Below are positions 37,130 through 48,882 of a stretch of 64,000 bases of DNA, piece by piece. The position numbers and the translations under genes are program-made. The DNA comes from Augochlora pura (lineage: Eukaryota > Arthropoda > Insecta > Hymenoptera > Halictidae), in the NCBI RefSeq assembly GCF_028453695.1, contig NC_135774.1, positions 16,368,001 to 16,432,000 of the forward strand, read 5' to 3'. The notes beneath the pieces were generated by a model that saw only the letters and a program-made list of their open reading frames with translations, was not told where the DNA came from and ran no database searches. Position 1 is the first letter of the stretch. Each line of letters opens with the position of its first letter.

Positions 37130-38282
37130 TGTTACGTACGGAGATTACTCCTGACGTTTTCTGCTCCTTCTTGAGGGTTTAGGCTAGCCAACGTCGGTCG
37201 GGAGCACGGTTCTGCGATCATAATACAAAAATGTTTAGTCTTCCGACGAACGCCAGCCTGAGGGCTGGAACCACCTGTTTCTGAGTCACGGTATCATCCG
37301 CGGTGTAGGCCCCCACGATTCAAACATCAAAAATGTTTAGTCTTCTAACGGACGCCAGTTTAAGGGCTGGGACCACGTGTCACTGTATCATCCGCGGGAT
37401 GGTCTGGTCACGTAGGCCCAGTCCCCAGTACCAAATTTTATAGTTCAGCCGCATATAAAAGGGTTAAGATTTTTCTTCTCATCGGGCAGTTTCAAGTCAA
37501 ATCGCGACGCGAGACGTAGCAAGATCGAGCCGAGTTCTTCTTCGAGCAATATTTAACCCCCGCCGACTGGGTGCGTAAACCAGGGAGCGTGTCTTAGGAC
37601 TATCGCGAATCTTTCACTACACTTACGCACTTGTAATAGACTGAAGTTGTTAGATTATATTAGTTTTTACTTGCAATTCAGTGTACAAGTTATTTCATTC
37701 CATTTCCCAGTTCGAGTCAGTTGATGGTAACGATCCCACAAAGATACACCTTTACCGGTCGAGGTGTATCAATTAATATTTGTTTTGAAGTTACGAGGCC
37801 AATTAGAATCAATCCAAAACCCCATTACCCAATCAGTGGCGACCCGGTGATGAAAGAGGCATCGACCAGTCGACGCAATTTCCTCCTAGCGGCGACCCGT
37901 TGATGAAAGAGGCAACGGCCAGTCCACGCATTTCCTGTCTAGTGGCGACCCGGTGATGAAAGAGACATCGGCCAGTCCACGAAACCATTTACCTTTACAC
38001 CCTGTGGCTACCCGTTGATGAAAGAGGCAACGGCCAGTCCGTGAACCATCCCTACACCTAGTGGCGACCCGTTGATGAAAAAGGCAACGACCAGTCCACG
38101 CAATTTCCTACTAGCGGCGATCCGTTGATGAAAGAGGCAACGGCCAGTCCATGAAACCTTATCCTACTAGTGCCGACCCGGTGATGAAAGAGGCATCGAC
38201 CAGTCCACGCATTCCTTTCAAAATATCCGCACAAACTCATTTACCTCCGGCCACGTGTGTAAGTGGCCCTCGGCTCGTAACA
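37130..38282 (+). mobile_element. Solo LTR with minisatellite (1153 bp)
   Basis: Begins TGTTACGTACGGAG and ends CTCGGCTCGTAACA. It is colinear with the opposite-strand LTR at 46533-47204. Orientation is set by TATAAAAG at 37454 followed about 30 bp later by a GGGCAGTTTCAA start-site-like sequence, both conserved in the other copy. Upstream it has a duplicated block of about 100 bp starting CAAAAATGTTTAGTCTTC (37226) and again near 37328; the other LTR has one. The extra length is mostly the tandem array at 37838-38220. Flanks ATTA/ACTA may be a decayed 4-bp duplication. No retrotransposon genes adjoin it. Confidence 0.75.
37838..38220. repeat. Seven-unit minisatellite (53-62 bp) within the LTR
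   Basis: Each unit begins GGCGACCCG (minor variants), followed by KTGATGAAAGAGGCAWCG and CCAGTCCACG-like sequence, then a variable CCT-rich spacer. In every unit a 5-bp stem can form around the loop ATGAAAGAGG: CGTTG with CAACG in units 2, 4, 5 and 6, and CGGTG with CATCG in units 1, 3 and 7. The array is absent from the related LTR at 46533-47204. Confidence 0.9.
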
Positions 38283-38468
38283 ACTAAAAAACATATCTAC
38301 TAAGATGACTATAATATTATTGTTTTCTTGTAATTTAATTATACTTTTAGTTTTATGAATATTATAATTTACTTTTTGTTTTCGAAACGTAATTTCTGTA
38401 TGTTTTTTCAGTTTTATTTGTGTTTCTTAAGCTTTCCAACGAAATCAAAAGAAAAACATATTAAACTA

Positions 38469-39655
38469 TTAGGACCTTGAATAAGTTCTCGCTGTTTTCT
38501 TCCCAAAATAAAAGCTTTATTTATAATATAACGTTCAAAATCAGTTCACTCAAAGTGTTGCCCATTACTAGAGACCACTTCTTTCTGACAGTAAAAGAAT
38601 TCCGCATCGGAAAAACAATTTGTCTTTTGAGGCAATCCATGAATCGATCCATTTTTGGTCTCTTCGTAAGAATGGAAGCACTGCTCAGCCAGGCCATGTG
38701 CCATCGATCGGAATAAGTGATAACCGGAAGGAGCTATGTCCGGTGAATATGGCGCGTGAGGTGGAACTTCCGGTTTTATGCGTTTCCAGGTAGGTTTTCA
38801 CTGATTTTGCAACATATGGCCGAGCGTTGTCATGTTACAAAATGACTTTGTCATGTCTCTGCTCGTACAGCGGTCGTTTTTCTTTTAGGGCTCGACTCAA
38901 ACGCAACAGTTGTAGTCGATAGCGATCTCCTGTAATAGTTTCATATGGTTTGAGCAGCTCATAATAAATTACACCGTTCTGATTCCACCAAATGCAGAGA
39001 AGAAGCTTCGAATCTTGGATATTTGATTTAGCAGACGATGTTGATGCATGGCCGGGCTTATCCACGATTTTTTATACATGGATTATCGTAATGAATCCAC
39101 TTTTCATCACCAGTGACAGTACAGTGCAAAAAACCTTTTCTTTTCTGTTGTTCAAACAGTAGTTCAGACATCAGAAAACACCGTTCAACGTCTCTCGGCT
39201 CCAATTCATACGGCACCCAATGTTCCTGCTCTGCATCATTCCTAACCCTTTTAAACATTTTGAAACTGTTGACGCATCTACTTGTAGTATTTTTCCAAAC
39301 TCTGCTAACGTCTGACATGGATCTTCATCAAGCAATTCCTCTAATTCTTCATCTTTAAACGTTGTCGGTGCGTCAGAACGTTCCTTATCCTCAAGTTGAA
39401 AATTATTATTTTTGAAATTATTTTATTTATGCTCAAAATTATTATTTTTGATTATTATTTTATTCGGCACAAAAGTAGACATCTTCGGAACCAATAAACA
39501 AAAGCGTGATTGACACAATAGTGAACAATCATGCACTGAAATTTAAGGTAACATACAGTACTTTCTTGCCGATGAGTCACCATTAGAAATTCCATGCACA
39601 CAGTATTACTAATACTGTCGTTTGAGAAACAGCGAGAACTTATTCAAGGACCTAA
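38469..39655 (-). mobile_element. mariner element with well-kept TIRs (1187 bp)
   Basis: TA on both sides. The left end is TTAGGACCTTGAATAAGTTC and the right end, reverse-complemented, TTAGGTCCTTGAATAAGTTC; the match continues through TCGCTGTTT. One mismatch in about 29 bp suggests a fairly young insertion, yet the transposase is broken. It is a different family from the mariners at 5138, 10021 and 42841. Confidence 0.92.
38560..39385 (-). pseudogene. mariner transposase pseudogene
   Basis: Minus-strand frames give, in order: a region with DPCQTLAEFGKILQVDAST, then HWVPYEL, then TGDEKWIHYDNP with the first catalytic Asp (in the 39058-39318 frame), then LLCIWWNQNGVIYYELLKPY (38835-39065 frame), QHDNARPYVAKSVKTYLE with the second Asp, and a C-terminus with SERWEKVVANNGQY. 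At least two frameshifts and several stops separate these. The first helix-turn-helix is not recognisable. Confidence 0.88.
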
Positions 39656-42238
39656 TATTATTAAAAATTAAAAAAGTTAGCTTTTGCATATTAGACACCT
39701 TAAGAAGTTAAAGTTTCAATTCAGCTATGGAAATGATGGATCAAATATTTAAGAAAATCTGTTCGACCGCGAACGTAAATCTGTCCGCGGCGAAGATTAT
39801 TTTTTGTATACCGCGTTAAGCGTTTCGAGACAGTCCGGGAAGACCCTTAGACCCCGGACGCGGTCATCATAGGACCCCTTTGTTCACGGCTAGCGCGAGT
39901 CGGTCCCCGGATGAGCACGTGCGGGCCAATAGTCTAAACATTCAGGCGACTTTTCGGCGCCGGGTTTTTCCGGATCCCTCGGACGAGAAAGCGGAAGAAG
40001 TAGGTATAAATTCTCGGTCCCTTTCGTGGAAAAAGTTAGTTACAATCGAGACGGTCCGGGACGGACACGGTTAAAGGAACGAGTAATAACGTAAAATTTA
40101 CACATACACTACATACACTAAGAGCGTTCCCTCGGAGTCAATCCAGGTCGAACATCGGACCACTTGTTCCGCCATCGGACAGACCCAGGAGTGTCTGTCA
40201 TACACTATATACATACCAGAAAAGGTAAAACGCACACACCTTCGTCGAGTAAATGTAAAGATTTGTAACCTGGTCATTATTGTCTGTTTCCATTTTATGG
40301 GGTTTTTTATGCCACAAGGCTTTTTCCCCAATGAGCCAATAAATTACTCTAATATTCTCGGCTCAATTCGGCATTACTCATTAATTAATTTTCCTTACCT
40401 CTCCTCACACCTTATAATAAATTGAAATACGGAATTTCTCCATGTTGGAGAGATTTCGACGAAACAAAATCTATATCATTCATTTATTGCGAGGACAAAG
40501 TTTGAAATTATTGTAAGGACACGGTAACCAGGGGAAAGCACAGTAATTGACGCGCTTACCCTATTTACGTAAATATTATAGCAAACGGTGACATCAGTTT
40601 CAATATTTTCCCCGTGGAAAAGCAACATTTCATTCCGATTTCACATCCTGAAAATAAACCGCCATGGAATGCTCCGTTGCGAACGCAATGCGGTGGAATG
40701 CCGATTACAATATCGCGCGTTTGCTAAAAAAAAATATTCCTTCCTAACACCGCATTGATGATCCATGACGTGTTTTTCTTGTTTGACAGACCAACTCTCA
40801 CCTCCTTTCTAAAAGAAAGGACACTTTCCGAATGCATGCGACAGAGATTTTTCCGTGGTTTCTATTATAGAAGTAAATTTTTATGAGGAACGCTATCTTC
40901 TGTGGACAATATTATTATTTTCACGTGGCTCTCGTTTATGCAACATTGTTGTACTAATGAAATTTTGATTAGATGTGTAATGTATATTTTCAACATTTCA
41001 AACAGAATTTAAATTGCTGGTAGCAATTATGAAAAAGTAGTTCAGTTTCAACAGCATTTCATTGCACAATATTATAGTTAATATTGTAATTAGTTGATAT
41101 TGGAATAATATACATAAAAGAAAAAGTTATACCGCTCTCTGCAAGTAATATAATGGTGTTTATAACGTTCTTTATTTGCATTACTTTGTTAGGAACGAAG
41201 GTGATCATCGGTTTTATAAATGAAATTCTATACATTCCTCCATATTGTATAAAAATGTTGTTGTTCAAAAAAAATTGTTGAAGACGAGTTTGTTCGCGTT
41301 CGAAACAAAGTTACGTAAGTTCAACGTAAACATCATCATTGATTTGAACAGAAAAAAAGGATGTTCAAATTACATTAAACAACGATAACAGTGAATTTTT
41401 TTATTTAAAGAAGAATTATCTATCATTTTAACATTTCGCCCACATGACGAAAATTCGTCATTTCGCAAACAATTACCAATAACCAAATAACGAAAATTCG
41501 TCGTTTATATATTACAGAAAATAATTGATTCTTGTTCTTTTAATTCTAAATAAATTAATTTTTGTTCGACATATTTTCTTATAAATCCAATATTTATGAA
41601 CATATATACAGTGTGTTCGATTAAATGTATTAAGAAGCCGTTACCTTTCTTCATCATTACCGTCATCTTCGTTACCTTTAATGATAGTAAACAATATTAG
41701 AGAAACAAATTTAATAGTTCAAAGGAACACGTTTTATGGTGTAAATAATTTTGTTTAGGAATCATATTTTTCGTGATATCACAGTGATCGATGTCTTTTT
41801 AACCCCCAGCTGTCATACTTCCTACGCGAAACACGTACCTTGGTGAGATTACAAGATGATTGGCGGCACAAGGACAAGAGGGGCTCATCGTTAGGACCGT
41901 CTATCCTGACTTTTGATGTTTCTATAGATGCTGCTCCACCATATCGACTACCACTCCTGCTTTTCGATTCGCTAAGGTCAATAGAACGCACCAATCCAAA
42001 ATTCGTGTGCTAGGCTTCTTCTCTGACCAATCGGACCAATTTTTTAACACTTTACCAACCGATAGCCTATAAATGGGCTTTTTCCTCCAACCGTGTACTA
42101 CCGTGAGTTTTAATATTATCACATAATTTTTTAATATTACATATCTTTCACGATTAATAAAATAAATATAGTCCAAATAGAAACAAAAATTTAAGATTCA
42201 GCTAAATTTTTACTGAATTTATGATTATATATGAAATG
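39656..42238. other. Intron, no gene recognised
   Basis: 39770-40240 is GC- and CpG-rich without a recognisable protein. 41490-41570 is shared with 47208-47290 (both contain CTTTTAATTCTAAATAAATTAA), so it is a dispersed repeat. The rest is AT-rich. Confidence 0.45.
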
Positions 42239-42545
42239 TCATACTGGGTCACTAAATTCCAAGTCTCCCTTGTAAAGGAAGAAAAAATCAGTTTGCTGCA
42301 AAATGTATCTCCTCAGCTGATTTTTTGTCTTCCCCTTCTTCACCTTTATATCTATTTCCCCTCTTACTTGAGTCATGTTTGCTGTCTCAGATGTTGAGAT
42401 ATCGTCATCAAATAAGGATAGAACCACAGTTTCGAGAACTAAGTGCGGGAGATAGTGTGGGAAATTTCTAGATCAATTTTCTGATAACTTATCAATTGAC
42501 GCATGAATATGAAATCGTGGCAAGCTTTAATTGCTTCTGATGACA
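42239..42545 (-). repeat. Duplicated segment, copy 1 (paired with 49300-49580)
   Basis: About 270 bp shared in direct orientation with 49300-49580. Minus-strand frames of both contain a LSLFDD acidic/serine stretch followed by MTQ/LTQ and a charged tail, so the ancestor may have been coding; I do not recognise it. Both end with CTGATAACTTATCAATTGAC. Confidence 0.6.
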
Positions 42546-42840
42546 GAAATTAGACTCGAACATATACTTGAACCAAAAAAAATGTCGCCAAGAAAGATTA
42601 TCGTTAATTGCAGCAATTCACAGTGATGATCGTTGCTGTTGTTTATGTATAGAATGTTGGCGACAGACACTTAAAAATCATCATCAAGCATTTTATTCCT
42701 GTTAGTTATGTACATCTACCTGTTCAACCGCCCTATCGGTTTACCCCTAACTTCTTCTATTAAAAACTGTTAAATAATTCATTCATTAGATGCGTACAAA
42801 ATTTGAAACCAGAATATCTTACAAACAAAAGCCAACCTTA

Positions 42841-43759
42841 CAAAAAGTAAGGTGAAATTGTCATTTAAAACTCCTGGGCATTAGGAAAAGGCAGGTAAAT
42901 TTTTTTTCGTAGGTTGGTAGGACTGTCTATAACAATTGCCAAGCGCCTGTTTGTCACAAGGTTTAATTATCTCCGAGTTACACGTGTTTTTGTAAACAAC
43001 CAAAAGTGAATTTTTCGATTTTTACAATGGGTGATTTTGTTGAGCAAAGAACTTGCATCAAATTTTGTTTGCGGAACGAATATTCTTGTTCGGATACGTT
43101 GAAAATGTTGCGGAAGGCCTTTGGTGATCAAATTATGCCACACAAAAGCGTTTATAAATGGTATGACGGGTTCAAAGCGGGCCAAGAACGCGTTGAAGAC
43201 GAACCGCGCTCTGGACGACCTTCAACGTCTACCGACGAGGGCCACGTCGAGAAAATCAAAGATTTGGTGCTTGAAAATCGTCGATTGACAATTAGAGATA
43301 ATTAAGAATATTATTTGAGCGTTATGCGTCGTTTGCTTGAAGCTATTCGTTTGAAACGGCCGGAATTATGGGCGAACAACTTTTGGTTCCTTCATCACGA
43401 TAATGCACCATGTCATACTGCATTGGTTCTTCGCGACCTTTTTGCCAAAAACTCGACTCATATTGTTCCGCAACCACCGTATTCGCCCGATTTGGCTCCG
43501 TGCGACTTCTGGCTATTCAGCAAACTCAAAAGGCCAATGCGGGGACGCCGTTTTGACACGATTGAGGAGTTAAAAACCGAATCGAAGAAGGACTTGAAGG
43601 CTATACCGGAAACAGACTATTCCGACTGTTTCGAGGACTAGAAAAAGCGTTGGCAAAAGTGCGTTTTATCGGACGCGGATTACTTTGAAGGGGATGAAAT
43701 TGATTCGTAAGAATAAATAAAGAATTTACATTTTATAAACAAATTCACCTTACTTTTTG
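42841..43759 (+). mobile_element. mariner element, internally deleted
   Basis: The left end is CAAAAAGTAAGGTGAAATTG, preceded by TTA; the right end, reverse-complemented, is CAAAAAGTAAGGTGAATTTG. The exact outer boundary and TA sites are uncertain by a few bases on the right. It belongs to a family distinct from the three other mariner families here. Confidence 0.8.
43027..43710 (+). pseudogene. mariner (DD34D) transposase with in-frame core deletion
   Basis: From ATG 43027 the frame reads MGDFVEQRTCIKFCLRNEYS, then KSVYKWYDGFKAGQERVEDE, PRSGRPS, and RRLTIRDN, then TAA at 43303. The same frame resumes with EYYLSVMRRLLEAIRLKRPE, FLHHDNAPCHTALVLRD, PQPPYSPDLAPCDFWLF and the C-terminal ETDYSDCFED, a stop where Trp is expected (43639), and KKRWQKC..SDADYFEGDEI. 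The second and third Asp are 34 residues apart. The segment carrying the first Asp, roughly 120-130 codons judged from my memory of the family, is missing. Confidence 0.9.
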
Positions 43760-43942
43760 ATCACAGTAGTATATCTACTACCGTAGGCCCTCCTTCTTGC
43801 TTTCTTCCTGATTGTACATGAGGGGAATCTTCATCCTGAAGAGAAATCGAATTACGTCGGATAATAAAATAGATTAAAATCCAAGAGAGCTCAACAAACT
43901 TGCGCGATTTCAAAAGATCGGAATTTTCGGTTCTCCGAAGTT

Positions 43943-44187
43943 TTAACCCTTTGCAGACGGAGTCATTTTAACTGGAAATCTAAAATATCTTTCCAGACTG
44001 ACAGCGTTTCTATTTCATACTTGGTGCATTTTATACATTAAGGAATTGAATTTTGTGACTCGTGCGACAGTTGATAGCTCTTAACAATTTTTTTGAGGAT
44101 AAGTAAATTTTATAAAAATTTTTTCGAAACGCAGCACGATAATTTTTAGCGGCGCTTTAGAGTTGCCACTCGACCGCATAGGGTTAA
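43943..44187. mobile_element. TTAA MITE
   Basis: 245 bp between TTAA sites. The left end is TTAACCCTTTGCAGACGGAG; the right end is CTCGACCGCATAGGGTTAA. The left 150 bp match the copy at 7875. Related ends but a different interior from the 22938 group. Confidence 0.8.
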
Positions 44188-44584
44188 AGTTCGAGTTTAA
44201 GCTATAATACTTGAAAGATGTCGAATTTGAAGAAACTAAAAAAATAAATAGGATTCGCAGAGTGATGAAATGCGTAGCGTCGAAGCTCGCGGACGGATCG
44301 GAATATTCCGCGAATTTCGTGCGACCTGCGACAACACTGATGCACACAATTGAAATTGCAATTGCAACGGTATGGAACTCGGCGATCGACTACCGCTGTG
44401 CCGTAAGCGATGAACTCATCACATCGGAAGTTGACGAAAATAAAACGAATTTATGTATCGCGAGCTGTCGATATCGCATGTGACGCGCACATGGGTCAAC
44501 TCTGTGTGTTTGCGATTTTGATTACGATTTCCAAGCAGCTGTACATCCGGCTGTATGCCGCGCGAGGGATAAATGTAATCAAAA

Positions 44585-45725
44585 TCGCCTAGTATTCCCC
44601 AACAATTATTACTGCGAATTTGTTAATTGCTACATTACCGGCTGCTCGTAGTGAGAAACGATCGAGTGGAATAGGAAATAGTATGCGAGTTACCGAGGTT
44701 ACGTACCATGGCCGCTTTGACGGAATCTCTGCTATTTTACAATTAAACGAGATTATAATTAAGTTATAGTTTGCGATCCATATTTGAAATAATAATTTCT
44801 TCCCGAAAATATGGCGGCCGTCTCTCCAGATGTAACGCTGGATATGGGGAAAAATGAAGAATGCAATTGCTGGTAAAGTTTCAGACAGGATGGAGTCCCT
44901 TATTGGAGTTTTCGTAACGACTTCCTATCTGTTGAAGACATTGTCACTAGATCGTTACGATGATTCCTCTCGAAAATCACTGGGAACGGAAAATACTCGA
45001 ACGAACTCGTTTTTCATCCCTAAAATCGACTAATATTCCCTGACAGTTATTACTACGAATTTATTGATTACTACATTAAAGGCTGTTCGCAGCGGAAGCG
45101 ATCAAATGCAACATGCACTTGAATAGAAAATAGTGTGCGAGTTACTGTGGTTACGTACCGTGGCCGCTTTGACGTTATCGTTCTTTAACACTTTACAGGA
45201 CGCCTGGTTTTATGGAAAATCTTAATGGGAGCCGACCTTTTTTTTCTGTATTAAACTGCTATTTTACAAATAAACGAAATTATAATTAAGTTCTAGTTTG
45301 TGATCCATCTCTGGAAATAATAATTTGTTTCCAGAAATATAGCGACCGTCTGTTCAGATATAGCGTTGAAAACATTGTCACTAGATCATTATGATGATTC
45401 CTCTCAAAAATCACTGGGAATGGAAGATACTAGGACGAACTCGTCTTACATACCTAACAAAACAACGAGATATTGTATATGGAATTTGAATAATATCAAG
45501 GAACGAATACGACGCATTGAATAGTTGTCCTTGAACGTCACTTTTTTGGTGTCTTCACAGTCGTCGATGTTAATTTGCATCGTCTAGTCAGCTTTAATAC
45601 CTTATACGCGGCGCGGTAAATCATGAAAAATCTTCACGGCATCTCCAAGATATATACAGGTTGTTTTACTTAAAATTTTCAAGATCGCTTCTTTCGGTGT
45701 TTTCGAAATATATAGGTGCATACTT
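44585..45725 (-). repeat. Unclassified interspersed repeat, copy B
   Basis: Inverted copy of 29335-30270 with the same two-subunit arrangement (ATGGCGGCCGTCTCTCCAGA at 44811; ATAGCGACCGTCTGTTCAGA at 45340). Its outer end contains TATATACAGGTTGTTTTACT and directly abuts the hairpin element at 45738. Confidence 0.75.
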
Positions 45726-45737
45726 TATTTTATTATA

Positions 45738-46450
45738 CAGGGTGGGGCAATAAATATTGCCACCTTAAATATCTTCGAAACTATAAATTTCACAGAAATA
45801 TTTGCTGAAACAAAATTGCACAGTACGAAGGGGGCCATCCAGTGGCGATAATAGTTTTTTTGCAGGTGGAGGTACTTCGGACATTTGAAGGTCACCTTAA
45901 TTTTTTTAAATGGATCGGTCTGTTTTTGCTTCCGTATCATGATAGAGGATCTTAAAACGAGTTCAACGACCTATTACACAAGGTCATTGAAAAAAAAAAT
46001 AGAAAAAATAAAAATATTATTGCAGCTTGTGCGCCAATTAGTTCTGACGCTGTAAGACTTACAAGTCAATCAATCGTAAAAAGAATCCAATGTTGCATTG
46101 ATAGTTACGGTCATCATTTCGAACACCTACTATAAACTTATGTCTTATTTACTACCAAAACCGTAAGTATTGTCGCCTTTCTCTACTTTCTATGACCTTC
46201 AATGACCTTGTGTAATAGGTCGTTGAACTCGTTTCAAGATACTCTATCATGATACAGAAGCAAAAACAGACCGATCCATTTAAAAAAATGAAGGTGACCT
46301 TCAAATGTCCGAAGTACCTCCACCTGCAAAAAACTATTATCGCCACCGGATGGCCCCCTTCGTACTGTGCAATTTTGTTTCAGCAAATATTTCTGTGAAA
46401 TTTATAGTTTCGAAGATATTTAAGGTGGCAATATTTATTGCCCCACCCTG
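45738..46450. mobile_element. Long-hairpin DNA element (713 bp, about 255-bp inverted arms)
   Basis: Both ends are CAGGGTGGGGCAATAAATAT reading inward, each next to TA. The arms, 45738-45996 and 46195-46450, differ at only about six positions by eye over some 255 bp. The 200-bp centre is AT-rich and non-coding. TA target sites point to a Tc1/mariner-type transposase acting in trans; the family is unknown to me. Confidence 0.88.
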
Positions 46451-46532
46451 TACAGCGTAGTAAACGTTAACGCATTCCTGGATAAAATTTCTATATTACA
46501 AATAAACAAAATTATAATTAGATTATAGCTGT

Positions 46533-47204
46533 TGTTACGAGCCGAGGGCCGGTTTGCTCACGTGGCCGGAGGTAAATGAGTCTTTTGGTTTTATTCTAAT
46601 TGGCCCCGTAACTTCAAAAGAAAAGTTAATTGATACACCTTGAGCGGCAATAGTGTATCTTTGTGGGATCGTACCAACAACTGACTCGAACTAGGAAAAT
46701 GGAAGAAATAACTTGTACACTGAATCACTAGTAAAGTTAATACAATATAACAAGTTCAGTCTATTACAAGTGTATAAGTGTAGTGTGGAATTTGCGATAA
46801 TCCTAAGTCACACTCCCTTGTTTACGCACCAAGTCGGCGGGGGCTATCAACCTCGTAGACGTACTCAGTCACTATTTGCTCGAAGGAGAACTTCGATAGA
46901 TCTCGCTACGTCTCGTCGTCGCGATTGGTTTTGAAACTACCCGATGAGAAGAAAAATCTTGGCCCTTTTATATTCAGCTGAAAAGGAAAATTAGGTAGTG
47001 GAGGCCGGAGCTACGTGACCAGATCACCCCGCGGATGATACCGGGACTCAGGAACACGTGGTCCCAACCCTTAAGCTGGCGTCCATCAGAAGACTAAACA
47101 TTTTTGTATTTAGATCGTGGGACCGTGCTCCCGGCCGACGTTAGCTAGCGTAAACCCTGAAGAAGGAGTAAAAAAAACGTTGGGAGTAATCTCCGTACGG
47201 AACA
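46533..47204 (-). mobile_element. Solo LTR (672 bp)
   Basis: On the + strand it runs from TGTTACGAGCCGAGGGCC to CCGTACGGAACA, flanked by CTGT on both sides, a perfect 4-bp target duplication typical of Gypsy-type integration. It is the same family as 37130-38282 but opposite in strand, with a TATA box on the minus strand at 46965-46972. It lacks the minisatellite and has one copy of the TGTTTAGTCTTC block. Confidence 0.85.
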
Positions 47205-47208
47205 CTGT

Positions 47209-48882
47209 AATGACGAAATTTCTTTATTTGTATATTACGGAAAATAACTGGTTTTTGCTCTTTTAATTCTAAATAAATTAAATTCTTATTTTTACCAAAC
47301 ACAGATAATTTTAACCAAAGATGGTATAATTATAGACATCACTGAAAAATATATGATTTTTAACGTTGTTTTTATATAGACCATATCATGCCTGCAGATA
47401 GTGTAAAGAAATGCCGGCTTTTTGTGAATGGCGGTGCAATTAAATTACCGGACGAATATGTGTTAAGGTTATGCTTGTTATGACGGATATGTCATAAAAA
47501 ATTTGTATAATGAAATTACACGTTGATAAATTAGGAGAAACATTGCCAGACACGACCAGATTAACTTATACTTTTGAATTGACTAATATGTTAATCTTTA
47601 ATGTTCTCCAAATAACAGAAAATGGAGTTGTACTACTTTAAAAGTGAACGATCTATATTACTATTAAAATTTTCGCGATGAAAAAAGCTGTTATACGCAT
47701 TGATATTATCTTCTTGGTACGACGAAATATTCGTCTTGCCCGTTTAACAGGTAAGGTTACCTCCATTTATTTTGGGTGTTTGTCTTATGGCGCGATACCC
47801 AAGCGACTATTTGTTATTATTTATCACAATTTGTTGGGTTAAAAGACGTCAAGCAGACGATGATTCGATGAAAAAAATCAAGGTTGGGCGCAGGCGCCCG
47901 ATAAACGTAACTACACAGACAATAGCGTTCGTTACGAGACGGAAAAACATTGTTTTCGACGTTGAACTGATTCGACGGTGCATAAACTGTACGAACACGG
48001 CACGGCGCTCGCACACAATCAAATCAATTTTCCTATTCTCGTCATAGATCGTCGTGATAACGCGACGATCGGCCACTTAACAATGATTCAACTCGATTCT
48101 CGCGAAAAAGCGAAGCATTCACGGTTTGTTGTCTCGACACGGAAATCGTGAACACGTGGCCATTACTTGTTATTAAAAAATTGTTCTTAAAAAATTGTTA
48201 TTACACGTTCGGATCATTAACGTTCGCGGTAGCCGATGACCATTAGGATAAAACGAGAAAATTAATGCACCATCAATGATCTTTCGTTTTGCTTTTTGCA
48301 GACGGTTCATTTGCAAGATTACAGTGGTTATGTATACATGTGTTTGTCAAAGTTTCACGGTCAATTAACTCATTAAGACCTGACGTTGCTTAAACGCATT
48401 TCACTCGCAGCTTTTTTTCACGAAGGATTTATATTATTGAATTCCGCTGTACACGTGGCAGTATCGCTTCGTCTACCTAGCGTCACCTTTTTCTTTCGCC
48501 TGGATACTTGAGGAAAATCTGCGGAAATAGGAGCACCACGATACGCTAAAGTTTGTCTTGCACCATTAGAGATTTATCATTACTATCATTTATCATTCGT
48601 ATTATGTAATGGATCGTAGCTGTCTTCATCTATGGATTTTATATTTTAACAGAATAAAATAACGATTTATTTATTTATGTCATTTTCACCGGTCTAAGTA
48701 TTGCATTTGATATTATGATCTGATATCTGATCATGGCTATGATTTGATGTCTGGAAAACCTGGAAGCACATAGAGACAGTAAAAAATTGTGACTATTATG
48801 AGACGACCCTTGGAAATAAGAGAAATAAATAAGCACTATATTTTAGCACATAAATGAGCGCGTATCGTTAAATCGAACACTT
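47209..48882. other. Intron with fragments of dispersed repeats
   Basis: 47208-47290 and 47505-47670 are repeat fragments shared with 41490-41570 and 26285-26435. Overlapping open frames at 47772-48076 match no family I know. Confidence 0.45.

Noticed and set aside
45725..46346. Mirror-image ORFs on the minus strand
   Set aside because: They are the two arms of the hairpin element read in the same strand; not conserved as protein.
47772..48076. Three overlapping ORFs on both strands
   Set aside because: None resembles a known protein; overlap on both strands suggests chance.
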